64,000 nt of DNA, taken from positions 24,869-88,868 of the forward strand of contig JAFTHW010000001.1 in NCBI GenBank assembly GCA_017457225.1, in the 5' to 3' direction. The position numbers and the translations under genes were made by a program. Origin of the DNA: Clostridia bacterium. GTDB taxonomy: Bacteria > Bacillota > Clostridia > Christensenellales > Borkfalkiaceae. Shown here piece by piece: positions 36,664 through 44,266 of this stretch (positions are counted from its first letter, which is position 1; the number at the start of each line of letters is the position of its first letter). The notes under the pieces are model-generated. The model was not told the origin of the DNA and did no database searches. It saw only the letters and a list, made by a program, of their open reading frames with translations.

Positions 36664-37254
36664 ATGAATATTTTAAAAAAAATTACACGAAGGAAAAATA
36701 AAATGGAGCTCGATACAAAAAGAAAACAAGAAATCGAAGAAATAGCTAGTCGTAAACTGAAAGAATTTGATTTGAATACGGCTGGATTTGATTTAATTCG
36801 TTTTCTGCAAGAAAAAGAAAATTTTAAAATTGCTTGGGACAATATGGAGGATGACACAACTGGATTTGTTATTGTTAATGACGAACAGGACATACCAGGA
36901 ACAAATTCCAGAAAAATAATTGCTATTAATAGCAATTTACTGCATGAGCAATTTTTTATACAAAGACGTAGATTTATTGTTGCGCACGAATATGCGCATA
37001 CACAGTTACATAAAAAAGAAAAAAAGTTATATGCTCATCGTGATATATCAAAAAAGGATACATGCGAGGAAAAAGAGGCAGATTTTTTTGCGAGTTGTTT
37101 TTTAATGCCTAAAGATCTTATAAAAGCCCAGTTACAAAAAGAAGAAGTACAAAAAATGGAAGAGAACCGAAAAATTCAATATCTCGCTGAATTATTTAAT
37201 GTTACAATAAAAAAGATGAAAAATCGTTTATTGGAGTTAAAGTATAATGATTGA
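36664..37254 (+). CDS. ImmA/IrrE family metallopeptidase
   Basis: 196 residues from ATG 36664 (AAAGGGAT upstream). ATG 36703 with GAAGGA is an equally good start and would remove 13 basic residues. The zinc site is HEYAH (108-112) in FIVAHEYAHTQLH, with the third ligand in CEEKEADFFASCFLMP. ImmA-type peptidases of mobile elements cleave a repressor to switch the element on. No HTH domain or repressor gene is adjacent; the partner is a membrane protein instead, overlapping by eight bases. Confidence 0.9.
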   Translation: MNILKKITRRKNKMELDTKRKQEIEEIASRKLKEFDLNTAGFDLIRFLQEKENFKIAWDNMEDDTTGFVIVNDEQDIPGTNSRKIIAINSNLLHEQFFIQRRRFIVAHEYAHTQLHKKEKKLYAHRDISKKDTCEEKEADFFASCFLMPKDLIKAQLQKEEVQKMEENRKIQYLAELFNVTIKKMKNRLLELKYND

Positions 37255-37795
37255 TGATTATGAATATATTCTGCAAAGATATATACAAGGAAAACATTTT
37301 TCGGGGCGATCATTTATCTTTTCAGATAGAGATCCTGGAGATATTCTGGGGGAAGAAATAGAAAGACGAGAAGTATTATATACAAAATTACTTCAAGATT
37401 ATTCTAGTATTACAAAAAAAAGAAACTCCTTGAAAGAAATTCATAAATGGGTGTTTTTTTGGATTATTATGATTGCAGGGGGGATTGTGTCTTATTTTTG
37501 TTATAAAGTAATATCCCGTGTTTTGGCAATAAAAGAAACTGAACAGTTTATCAAATCCTTTCCTGTCATAGCTACAGTATTTATATCTTTTTTATCAACT
37601 ATCGTAGGGATTCCTCTTACCATAACTAAATTTTTATTTAATGCACAAGAAGATGAAAATATTACACATACAATTCAATGTACACAAGCGCACGATTTTG
37701 AAGAAGTAAAACTACTTAAAGAACGTTATACAGGACATAAACGAAAAACAAAGCAAAAAAAATATGAAAAAGATGAGGACTATAATAAAAAGTAG
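37247..37795 (+). CDS. Two-TM membrane protein coupled to the ImmA/IrrE peptidase
   Basis: 182 residues. A soluble N-terminal helical part is followed by two membrane helices (~residues 66-90 and ~105-128) and a Lys-rich cytoplasmic tail. I recognise no family. The eight-base overlap with the peptidase gene implies coupled translation. It may be a membrane effector whose activity or stability the peptidase controls; that is inference. Confidence 0.72.
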   Translation: MIDDYEYILQRYIQGKHFSGRSFIFSDRDPGDILGEEIERREVLYTKLLQDYSSITKKRNSLKEIHKWVFFWIIMIAGGIVSYFCYKVISRVLAIKETEQFIKSFPVIATVFISFLSTIVGIPLTITKFLFNAQEDENITHTIQCTQAHDFEEVKLLKERYTGHKRKTKQKKYEKDEDYNKK

Positions 37796-37883
37796 TTTTA
37801 TGTTAAATAAGTTTCTATAATAAAGTGATGAAGTTTGTATAATTTTTAGTAGTTGGACTTTGTTGACTTTTATTTGTATAAAA

Positions 37884-37919
37884 AAGCGGTTCAACTTACG
37901 TTTAACTCGCTCCACCAAA
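37884..37919 (+). repeat. tRNA-3'-end-like 36-bp repeat, copy A
   Basis: AAGCGGTTCAACTTACG then TTTAACTCGCTCCACCAAA. It matches copy B at 38401-38436 in 32 of 36 positions. GGTTCAA and CTCCACCA resemble the T-arm and CCA end of a tRNA or of the local tmRNA. A perfect hairpin, ATCGACAAAC/GTTTGTCGAT (37921-37952), follows. Confidence 0.75.
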
Positions 37920-38059
37920 AATCGACAAACTTCGACAGATGTTTGTCGATTTACCTATTACCTCTTCACTCTTCACTTTTCACTTGCAATATGTCTGTCG
38001 ATTTTTGTAAGTAATAGTGAATAATGAAAAAGTGTGGAAATATTATAAAGGGGAAAAGT

Positions 38060-38503
38060 ATGCAAGAAAGTCCGTTGATTACAAAATCAAAAACATTTGC
38101 ATTAGAAATTATTCGTGTTTGTAATGAAATCAAAAACACGAAAAAAGAAAGCATATTGACAAATCAACTTATCTGTTCGGGGACAAGTGTTGGCGCAAAT
38201 ATTCGTGAAGCATTTTACGCACGCGGGAAAGCGGATTTTATTGCAAAATTACAAATCGCATTGAAAGAATGTTCGGAAAGCGAATATTGGTTAGAACTTT
38301 TAATTGAAAGCGGATATTACGATAAGAAAGATATTTTAGAACTGTGTTTAGAAGTAAAACGCTTGTTGATATCTTCTTTGAACACCGCAAAGCAAAATAA
38401 AAGCGGTTCAATTTACGTTACGCTCGCTCCACCAAAGCCGCATAATCCGAACCATTTGGTGGGAACCGATTGGTTCGGGTTTTGTTATACAAATTACTTA
38501 TAA
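38060..38503 (+). CDS. Four-helix-bundle (S23/IVP-type) protein
   Basis: 147 residues from ATG 38060 (AAAGGGGAAAA upstream). The family core is KSKTFALEIIRVCNEIKN, LICSGTSVGANIREAFYARG and KECSESEYWLELLIESGYY. Homologues are found as insertions in rRNA genes and near accessory or repeat regions; the function is unknown. The last ~35 residues lie in repeat copy B and its hairpin, so the tail comes from the flanking repeat rather than the family fold. Confidence 0.9.
   Translation: MQESPLITKSKTFALEIIRVCNEIKNTKKESILTNQLICSGTSVGANIREAFYARGKADFIAKLQIALKECSESEYWLELLIESGYYDKKDILELCLEVKRLLISSLNTAKQNKSGSIYVTLAPPKPHNPNHLVGTDWFGFCYTNYL
38401..38490 (+). repeat. tRNA-3'-end-like repeat, copy B, with adjoining hairpin
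   Basis: Copy B of the 36-bp repeat (38401-38436) is followed by CCGAACCA/TGGTTCGG arms (about 38447-38481). The whole lies inside the 3' end of the four-helix-bundle gene. Confidence 0.7.
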
Positions 38504-38529
38504 TTGATAAAAATAGTGACAGTCGGACA

Positions 38530-38557
38530 TTGACAAATAAAAAATCTATGCTATAAT
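38530..38557 (+). promoter_or_regulatory. Promoter of the toxin/immunity genes
   Basis: TTGACA (38530-38535), a 16-bp spacer and TATAAT (38552-38557). Confidence 0.7.
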
Positions 38558-38599
38558 GCCTCTACGTTTGCAAGCGAAATAAAATTTAAGTGAGGTATT

Positions 38600-39196
38600 A
38601 TGGGTATATTTAATAATTTTGCCTATAAAGACGGGGAGATTATAGACAATAACTGGGTAAAATGGTTTCATTGGGGCGTACCTGATGAAGAAGGTAGAGA
38701 AAGAGAAGAAGCAAGAAAGCGTTTAAAAGGATTAGGACATTGTTCTCCCTGCACGGTTTTATCAGGGTGTTATTTTGTAAAATCGCGATTGCCAAAGAAG
38801 AAGACGGAAGGCGACGGCTTATTGCATCCGTATTGCGATTGTAGTTTGAAAAGTGTTTTAAATCCAATCATCAAGGCATATTGCGCAATAGAAAAGTTTT
38901 CGGGCTACATTTTTTCTGAAAAGTACTCGAAAAACGGTAAGAAAGGGTTGTTTGAAAGTTTTGGATATACGATAGAAGATTCCGAATGGTTAAAAGCGGA
39001 ATATGAAAGACAAGCAAAGAAAAAATACTTAAACGTTGAGTATATTGTGCGTGGACTTGATTCGCAATATGGACAGGATGTCAATATAATAATAGAATTG
39101 ACAACACCTATGGGTAGAACCGTACAACTTATAAGTGGTTGGAAGGTGCATCCTTTAGGATTGATTACGTGCAATACGCCTCTGGTAGACGATTAA
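38600..39196 (+). CDS. Probable toxin: MuF-like Cys/His segment plus DUF6883-like C-terminal domain
   Basis: 198 residues, no signal peptide. Residues 48-81 hold C48-x2-C51, C57 and HPYCDC (76-81), the spacing of MuF/phage-head-type metal sites used as pre-toxin domains. The C-terminal ~70 residues (KYLNVEYIVRGLDSQYGQD to TVQLISGWKVHPLGLITC) resemble DUF6883 toxin tips. The next gene has a DUF4926-like domain, a frequent immunity partner. Toxic activity is inferred from family and context, not seen. Own promoter upstream. Confidence 0.68.
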   Translation: MGIFNNFAYKDGEIIDNNWVKWFHWGVPDEEGREREEARKRLKGLGHCSPCTVLSGCYFVKSRLPKKKTEGDGLLHPYCDCSLKSVLNPIIKAYCAIEKFSGYIFSEKYSKNGKKGLFESFGYTIEDSEWLKAEYERQAKKKYLNVEYIVRGLDSQYGQDVNIIIELTTPMGRTVQLISGWKVHPLGLITCNTPLVDD

Positions 39197-39219
39197 AGGG
39201 GAAATAAAGGAGAAACAAG

Positions 39220-39708
39220 ATGAAAGTATTAGAAGATGTAAAATTAAACGAAGAGATAGATGAGTTAGCCCAAAGAGGAATACACAAGGACTATACAGGT
39301 ACTATCGCAAAAATCGACGGAGATATTTATACTGTATGGTTTTTTAATCCGAAAAATTATGGAGAATTTGCGTTTGCTAAGGTAAATAAAAAATATCTTA
39401 CTCCCGATAAAATTGTTTATCACAATAGATTGTTATTGGAAATGGAAGAATTTTTAGCAAACGTAAAAATGGAAAAATACACGCATTTAACGGAATGCGA
39501 CGTGAAAGAGTACGACGCAGTAGAATTGATTGTGGACAAGCCAAAATACGCAATAGAAGGCGTACATAAAGGAGACAGAGGCTGCGTGATCAGTACGTAT
39601 GCAATCGACAACCATTGGGAAATTATTTTTTCCGAACGAGGAACGGGTAAAGATATTGCACAAATCGGCGTAGCGCGCGAGGATTTCAAAATTATCGATA
39701 AATTTTAA
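39220..39708 (+). CDS. DUF4926-domain protein, probable immunity protein
   Basis: 162 residues, AAGGAGAAAC ribosome site. The C-terminal half (VKEYDAVELIVDKPKYAIEG, HKGDRGCVISTYAIDNHWEI) is the DUF4926 beta-barrel pattern. The N-terminal half repeats the theme at lower quality (YTGTIAKIDGDIYTVWFF). It follows the toxin-like gene by 23 bp. A decayed copy lies directly downstream. Confidence 0.75.
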   Translation: MKVLEDVKLNEEIDELAQRGIHKDYTGTIAKIDGDIYTVWFFNPKNYGEFAFAKVNKKYLTPDKIVYHNRLLLEMEEFLANVKMEKYTHLTECDVKEYDAVELIVDKPKYAIEGVHKGDRGCVISTYAIDNHWEIIFSERGTGKDIAQIGVAREDFKIIDKF

Positions 39709-39709
39709 G

Positions 39710-39853
39710 CGGTCAACTTACATTAAATATGGACAGCGTATCAGCATTGTGATAACCGTGAATAGCGCAATAAAAAAGAACATACAACTCGTTACGTGTT
39801 GGATGGTCTATCCGCTTGGGAAAATTGTTTGTACAACACCGCTTGGAGGTTGA
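39710..39853 (+). pseudogene. Orphan toxin-tip fragment (second DUF6883-like C-terminus)
   Basis: Positions 39728-39853 read in frame as YGQRISIVITVNSAIKK, then QLVTCWMVYPLGKIVC and stop. This matches the last ~42 residues of the toxin at 38600. There is no start codon or N-terminal part. A short AAGCGG-TCAACTTAC remnant of the 36-bp repeat (39709-39723) sits at its left edge. It has the layout of an orphan tip cassette. Confidence 0.75.
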
Positions 39854-39855
39854 TT

Positions 39856-40339
39856 ATGAAAGTATTAGAAGATGTAAAATTAAATGAAGAACTTGAAGAA
39901 TTAACCCAAAGAGGAATACATAAAGGTTACGAGGGGACAATCGCAAAGATCAACGGCGATATATATACCGTTTGGTTTTTTAACCCAAAAAACAGAGGCG
40001 AATTTGCTTTTGTCGAAGTGAACAAAAATATCTTATTCCTGATAAAATTGTTTATCCTGAAAGACTATTGTTGGAAATGGAAGAGTTTTTTGCGAACGTA
40101 AAAATGGAGAAATATACCCATTTAACGGAATGCGACGTAAAAGAATACGATAAGGTTGAATTACTGTCGAAAAACCGAAATATGCATTGGAGGGGGTACA
40201 TAAAGGTGCGCATGGCTGTGTATTATTCCCTTATGCGATTGAGGGAAAATGGGAAATCTTATTCTATAACGTAGGCGAAAATAACGACCAAGAAGTAGAG
40301 CTCAACGTGAATAGAGAAGATTTCAAAATTATAGAATAG
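39856..40339 (+). pseudogene. Frameshifted second immunity gene (DUF4926)
   Basis: It starts like the intact gene (MKVLEDVKLNEELEELTQRG) with GGAGGT upstream. One A is lost in a run near 40023-40028, and another base is lost near 40167. With both restored, the frame runs to TAG 40337-40339 and ends NREDFKIIE, matching NREDFKII-like AREDFKIID of the intact copy. It is therefore a decayed paralogue of 39220-39708. Confidence 0.85.
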
Positions 40340-40391
40340 GCAGTTGAATTTCCGCTTATTCTCGCGGAGTCACTCAAAAAAAACGGAACGG
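40340..40391. repeat. Degenerate copy of the 36-bp repeat family (weak)
   Basis: GGCAGTTGAATTTCCGC then TTATTCTCGCGGAGTCACTC keeps the spacing GCGGTTCAATTT...CTCGCTCCACC loosely. The similarity is weak. Confidence 0.3.
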
Positions 40392-40426
40392 AAAAGGGGA
40401 CGTGAATTGCTTCACGTCCCCTTTCC
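40392..40426. terminator. Strong hairpin closing the toxin/immunity locus
   Basis: A 14-bp perfect stem AAAGGGGACGTGAA (40393-40406) / TTCACGTCCCCTTT (40411-40424) with loop TTGC. Confidence 0.85.
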
Positions 40427-40613
40427 TGTGTGGCAACTTACGAGAAGTACTCGTTCCATTGAATCAGTCGGGGAATAAAAAAGTGCGCTTTGCAAGCAAA
40501 GCACACCCCGAAATGTACTCCACTTGTTGTCACACAAATTCGCCAATAATGGAAATAGAAGTACAAGTTCGCATAGTCGTACTCCATTATAGGCATATTC
40601 CATTTGTGTGACG
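40427..40613. repeat. Nested inverted repeats at the right side of the island
   Basis: Structure 1: GTGTGGCAAC (40428-40437) with GTTGTCACAC (40526-40535), enclosing CGGGG/CCCCG and GTGC-GCTTTGC/GCAAAGCAC arms. Structure 2: TCACACAAA (40530-40538) with TTTGTGTGA (40603-40611), enclosing ATAATGGA (40546-40553) / TCCATTAT (40583-40590) and GTAC/GTAC. The two share the TCACAC arm, so they are alternatives. No gene is present. It may be a MITE-like relic or the right end of the island. Confidence 0.6.
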
Positions 40614-40701
40614 GATACAGTTTACCATATTTACGAGTTTTCGTCAAGTATTTTCAAGAAAAATTTCCGATTTCTTTTACGATAGGAAAACACGGAAAAC
40701 G

Positions 40702-40731
40702 TTGACACGACAGGGAACGCTGTGATATAAT
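40702..40731 (+). promoter_or_regulatory. Promoter of the ZIP transporter gene
   Basis: TTGACA (40702-40707), an 18-bp spacer and TATAAT (40726-40731). Confidence 0.75.
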
Positions 40732-40752
40732 ATCCGAAAGGAGTAAAACGGT

Positions 40753-41505
40753 ATGGAATTGGTATTGTTGACGGCGCTCGGCGTCGGCGGCGCGACGGTG
40801 ATCGGCGCGGCGATCGGGTTTCTATTTAAAAATATTTCCCATAAATTTTCCGATCTCGTACTCTCGTTCGCAGCGGGCGTTATGCTTGCGGCGGCGGTGC
40901 TCGGGCTGATTTTGCCCTCCCTTGACTACGGCGGGAAATGGGGATTGCTCATTGCCGTTTTCGGCATTTTTGCAGGCGCAGTCTGCTTGAATTTTATAGA
41001 CAAGCTCGTACCCCACTTGCACAAATTAATGGGGCCCGAGATCGAGGATCATCACAATACGAATTTAAACAAAGTACTTTTGTTTGTATTGGCGATCGCC
41101 ATTCACAATTTCCCCGAGGGGATTGCGGCAGGCGTTGGATTCGGATCGGGGAACGATACGCAGGCGCTCATTATCGCAGGCGGTATTGCCCTTCAAAACA
41201 TTCCCGAGGGTATGGTTATTATCGGTCCGATGCTCGCTTCGGGAGTCACCAAGAAAAAGACCTTTCTTTGCGCGCTTGCCACAGGTTTCATTGAAGTCGT
41301 CGGGACTCTGCTTGGCTATTTTGCGGTGAGTATCGCTTCGGCTGTGTTGCCGTTTGCGCTAGCGTTTGCAGGCGGTACGATGCTGTACGTGATTAGCGAC
41401 GAAATGATTCCCGAAACGCACGCGCACGGAAACGAACGCGGCGCAACGTACGCTCTTTTGGTCGGATTTTGTTTTATGCTCGCAATGGACGCGCTATTGG
41501 GCTAA
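40753..41505 (+). CDS. ZIP family divalent metal transporter (ZupT-like)
   Basis: 250 residues, eight membrane helices. The metal path is set by AIHNFPEGIAAGVGFGS in helix 4 and ALQNIPEGMVIIGPML in helix 5, and ISDEMIPETHAHG is the late acidic/histidine loop. The His-rich loop HLHKLMGPEIEDHH precedes helix 4. ZupT-type proteins import Zn, Fe, Mn and other divalent ions. It is a single-gene unit and shows the first chromosome-like base composition after the island. Confidence 0.93.
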   Translation: MELVLLTALGVGGATVIGAAIGFLFKNISHKFSDLVLSFAAGVMLAAAVLGLILPSLDYGGKWGLLIAVFGIFAGAVCLNFIDKLVPHLHKLMGPEIEDHHNTNLNKVLLFVLAIAIHNFPEGIAAGVGFGSGNDTQALIIAGGIALQNIPEGMVIIGPMLASGVTKKKTFLCALATGFIEVVGTLLGYFAVSIASAVLPFALAFAGGTMLYVISDEMIPETHAHGNERGATYALLVGFCFMLAMDALLG

Positions 41506-41525
41506 AAAAGAAACTTTTTCGCTCA

Positions 41526-41610
41526 AAAATAAAAAATCTTCTACCAAACAAGAAATTTCTAAAAACGGATAAGAAATTACCTATCAAAAGCGGATAAAAT
41601 ATGATAAAAT
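41526..41610 (+). promoter_or_regulatory. 21-bp-phased operator/promoter of lipoprotein L1
   Basis: Direct blocks begin at 41526, 41547 (AACAAGAAATTTCTAAAAAC), 41568 (GATAAGAAATTACCTATC) and 41589, each 21 bp apart. The -10 hexamer TAAAAT starts at 41605, 16 bp after the last block, within ATATGATAAAAT. There is no TTGACA box. The same layout precedes four other units in this region. Confidence 0.75.
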
Positions 41611-41779
41611 AAAAAAGTATTATGTAATAATACGCTTTTCGGGGAGTGAATGAATAAAAGAGCGGCAATGTCGTTCTCTTTTCTCGGCAATGATAACATT
41701 TGTCGCGTTTGCTTCGAGCTGTAAGGGTGGCGACGAAATTTCCTTGACGGCGGTACAGAGTAAAAAACGGAGGGTTCCT

Positions 41780-42826
41780 ATGAACAAGAAAAAGTGGATT
41801 TCTTTGATATTTGCGGCGATACTGGCGTTTGGCGGAGTCGCTACGGCTTGCGACGACAACGATGGAGGGGCGGAGTCTAGCGTAGAAAGCAGTTCCGAGT
41901 GTTCTTCCTCGAGCGTGGAAAGCAGTGTGGAAAGTAGCGCGGAAAGCTCTTCGTTGACGGAACAAGCGCATACGTGGGGCGATTGGTACGCCGTCGTAGG
42001 AGCGACTTGCTATGAAAGCGGCGAGGATGAGCGGGTTTGCGAGGTTTGCGGCGAGTACGAGACGCGCGTTGCGAATGCATTGGGGCATACTTCGAAGGGT
42101 ACGGTCTACTATGTTCGCGGAGCGCATTGGGAAGAGTGTATCCGTTGCGGAATTAAAATCAACGACGGCGCGCACACGGTGGAAAACGGCGAATGTACTC
42201 TCTGTGATTTCACGGCTGACCCCAACGTGTATTGGAACGACAGCGACGACGTGGAAAAATTGCGTTTGTCCGTTGTAGAGGCGAGCGCGGAAACAGTCGT
42301 AGGCAGCGTTGCGTACGAAGCAAAGACGCCGACGGGTTACGACGGCGACGCGCAGGCGCTTTATAAGATCGCAGTCGACAAAGCAGGGGGGCAATGGTCG
42401 GTATCGGCGCTTCCCGGAATGGAGAAATCGGTCTACGGGCAATTCCAAGGTCAAGGTTACGTGTTGACCAGTCAGATCTATTTTGAAATTCCCGATCTTC
42501 CTACGGCAACGAGTCCGACGGTGACGTTGGCTTCCACGATGTTCAAAAAGACCGAGGGCGATCAAGAGCCTGAAGAGGGACAAACAGCGGTGTACGTAAG
42601 AGCGTTCGCTTGCGCGGGCTGGCACACGTTGGAGTTTGATTTGGACGCGCTACTCACGCATTGGGACACGATTATAGGTACGGACGATGCGGCGCACCGC
42701 GCCAACGGTATGATTGTGGCGAGAGGGTATCTGACGGATACCAGCACTCGCGTAGATATGTTCTGGGGCGATTTCAAATTGGTCGACGCGCAGGGCAATG
42801 AAATTCCCTTGACGTCCCTTTCGTAA
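41780..42826 (+). CDS. Surface lipoprotein L1 with Cys-rich repeat and shared beta module
   Basis: 348 residues from ATG 41780 (GGAGGG). Signal peptide and lipobox VATA|C24; Ser/Glu-rich linker to ~58. Next is HTWGDWYAV with CYESGEDERVCEVCGEYETR and a second Cys pair (CIRCG, CTLCD), a small zinc-ribbon-like repeat seen in gut Bacillota surface proteins. From ~140 on, VYWNDSDDVEKL introduces a beta-rich module that ends LEFDLDALLTHWD...MFWGDFKLV. A carbohydrate-binding role is plausible but unproven. L2 and L3 are close paralogues. Confidence 0.85.
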   Translation: MNKKKWISLIFAAILAFGGVATACDDNDGGAESSVESSSECSSSSVESSVESSAESSSLTEQAHTWGDWYAVVGATCYESGEDERVCEVCGEYETRVANALGHTSKGTVYYVRGAHWEECIRCGIKINDGAHTVENGECTLCDFTADPNVYWNDSDDVEKLRLSVVEASAETVVGSVAYEAKTPTGYDGDAQALYKIAVDKAGGQWSVSALPGMEKSVYGQFQGQGYVLTSQIYFEIPDLPTATSPTVTLASTMFKKTEGDQEPEEGQTAVYVRAFACAGWHTLEFDLDALLTHWDTIIGTDDAAHRANGMIVARGYLTDTSTRVDMFWGDFKLVDAQGNEIPLTSLS

Positions 42827-42846
42827 ACGTAAAAAACAAGTCGGAT

Positions 42847-42880
42847 AATCCGTCTGCAAAGAAGGCAGGCGGATTTTTTA
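42847..42880 (+). terminator. Terminator after L1
   Basis: AATCCGTCTGC (42847-42857) / GCAGGCGGATT (42865-42875), one G-U pair, followed by T. Confidence 0.8.
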
Positions 42881-42888
42881 TACAAATA

Positions 42889-42952
42889 GATAAAAAATTG
42901 CTAAAATCGGAACAAAAATTATCTATAAAAAAGAATAAAAGTATGATAAAAT
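42889..42952 (+). promoter_or_regulatory. 21-bp-phased operator/promoter of lipoprotein L2
   Basis: Blocks begin at 42889 (GATAAAAAATTGCTAAAAT), 42910 (GAACAAAAATTATCTATAAA) and 42931. The -10 TAAAAT is at 42947-42952, 16 bp after the last block start. Confidence 0.75.
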
Positions 42953-42994
42953 ATAAAAAAGATAGGCGCAAGTGCGCTTTCGGAGGTATGGGAA

Positions 42995-44131
42995 ATGAAA
43001 AAGAAATCGGTTTTATCGTTATTTCTTGCAACGCTCGCGACGTTCAGCGTGTTCGCATCTGGTTGCCAAGGCTTCCATTTCGGCGGAACGCAGTCTAGCA
43101 GCGAGAGCAGTGAAGTCGTTGAAAGCGGTGAAAGTAGCGAGAGCAGCGTGGAAACGCATACGCATACGATCAGTCGTGATTGGGAAATGGACGAGGAATA
43201 CCATTGGCATACGGCTGTATGCGGTTGCGAGGACGTCGTCGTAGGGAAAGAAGAGCACACGTGGGGGGACTGGTATGAGGTCGTTCCCGTAGAGTGCGTA
43301 TCGGACGGCGAAGAGGAGCGTATGTGCGAAGTTTGCGGACAGTTTGAGACTAGAACGGTCGAACAGCCCGGGCATATTTCGGACGGCTCTTCGTATTTCA
43401 ACCGATATTATCATTGGGAAATGTGCGAAGAATGTATGGCGATTATGAACAAGACCGAGCACGCGAAAACGGACGGGGATTGTACGACGTGCGAATGGGA
43501 AGATACGGAGTATCTGTATTGGAACGACAGCGATACGGTCGACACGCTGAAAATGGGCTTCTCCATATACAGCCAAAATATTGATCGGTATTGCGTATAC
43601 AAGGAAGAACTCCCCGCGGGCTACGAGGGAGATTGCAGAATGTTCTTCAAATTAGAAGTCAACAGGCTTGGCGTAAGCTGGTCGAATTTCGTCTTGCCCG
43701 AGCTGGATAAAGCGGTTTACGAGCAGCTGAGAGGCAAGGGAGTACAACTCACCTCCAAGGTCTATTGCGAGTATCCCGAAGCAATCAACTACCGTACGGA
43801 AATTTCTTTCCTGTCCTACTATTTCTCGAACGAAACGCCTGACAATTTTGAATTGGACGACTATTCGCAGTATTACGAAGAAGAAGTGTACAGCGGCGAA
43901 TGGACGACGATCGATTTCTGGTTGGACGAATTGTTGGATAATTGGCAGTACATCGAAGATTACAGAACCTTGCATTGGGAGGAGGTGTCCCGTACGCAAG
44001 GTATGTTCTTTGCGACGTACGGCGACGCGATCTCGTTGGATTCCCGTTACGATATGTATTGGGGGGATTTCCAACTCGTTTGGCCCAACGGAGAAAGAGT
44101 CTTGCTTTCCGAGGTGAATTTGGACGTATAA
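42995..44131 (+). CDS. Surface lipoprotein L2 (paralogue of L1/L3)
   Basis: 378 residues, lipobox FASG|C24, Ser/Glu linker to ~52. Two Cys/His stretches follow: HTHTISRDWEMDEEYHWHT with CGC, then HTWGDWYEVV with CVSDGEEERMCEVCGQFETR. The shared module begins YLYWNDSDTVDTL and ends DFWLDELLDNWQ...MYWGDFQLV. YKEELPAGYEGDCRMFFKLE is almost identical in L3, so the two are recent duplicates. GGAGG upstream fixes the start. Confidence 0.86.
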   Translation: MKKKSVLSLFLATLATFSVFASGCQGFHFGGTQSSSESSEVVESGESSESSVETHTHTISRDWEMDEEYHWHTAVCGCEDVVVGKEEHTWGDWYEVVPVECVSDGEEERMCEVCGQFETRTVEQPGHISDGSSYFNRYYHWEMCEECMAIMNKTEHAKTDGDCTTCEWEDTEYLYWNDSDTVDTLKMGFSIYSQNIDRYCVYKEELPAGYEGDCRMFFKLEVNRLGVSWSNFVLPELDKAVYEQLRGKGVQLTSKVYCEYPEAINYRTEISFLSYYFSNETPDNFELDDYSQYYEEEVYSGEWTTIDFWLDELLDNWQYIEDYRTLHWEEVSRTQGMFFATYGDAISLDSRYDMYWGDFQLVWPNGERVLLSEVNLDV

Positions 44132-44158
44132 AAATTGGTCGTAAAAATCCTTCTTTCG

Positions 44159-44222
44159 GATAAGAAATTTCTAAAAATGGAAAAGAAATTAGCTATTCAA
44201 AATAAGAAAAATATGATATAAT
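44159..44222 (+). promoter_or_regulatory. 21-bp-phased operator/promoter of lipoprotein L3
   Basis: Blocks begin at 44159 (GATAAGAAATTTCTAAAAA), 44180 (GAAAAGAAATTAGCTATTC) and 44201 (AATAAGAAAAATATGATA). The -10 TATAAT is at 44217-44222, 16 bp after the last block start. Confidence 0.8.
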
Positions 44223-44266
44223 ACAATAAGCGAAAATATTATAATGTATTTCTCAGGAGGAAAACA

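Noticed and set aside
37884-37919. A tRNA gene at the GGTTCAA...CTCCACCA repeats
   Set aside because: Only a T-arm/CCA-like end is present; no 5' acceptor strand, D arm or anticodon arm precedes it.
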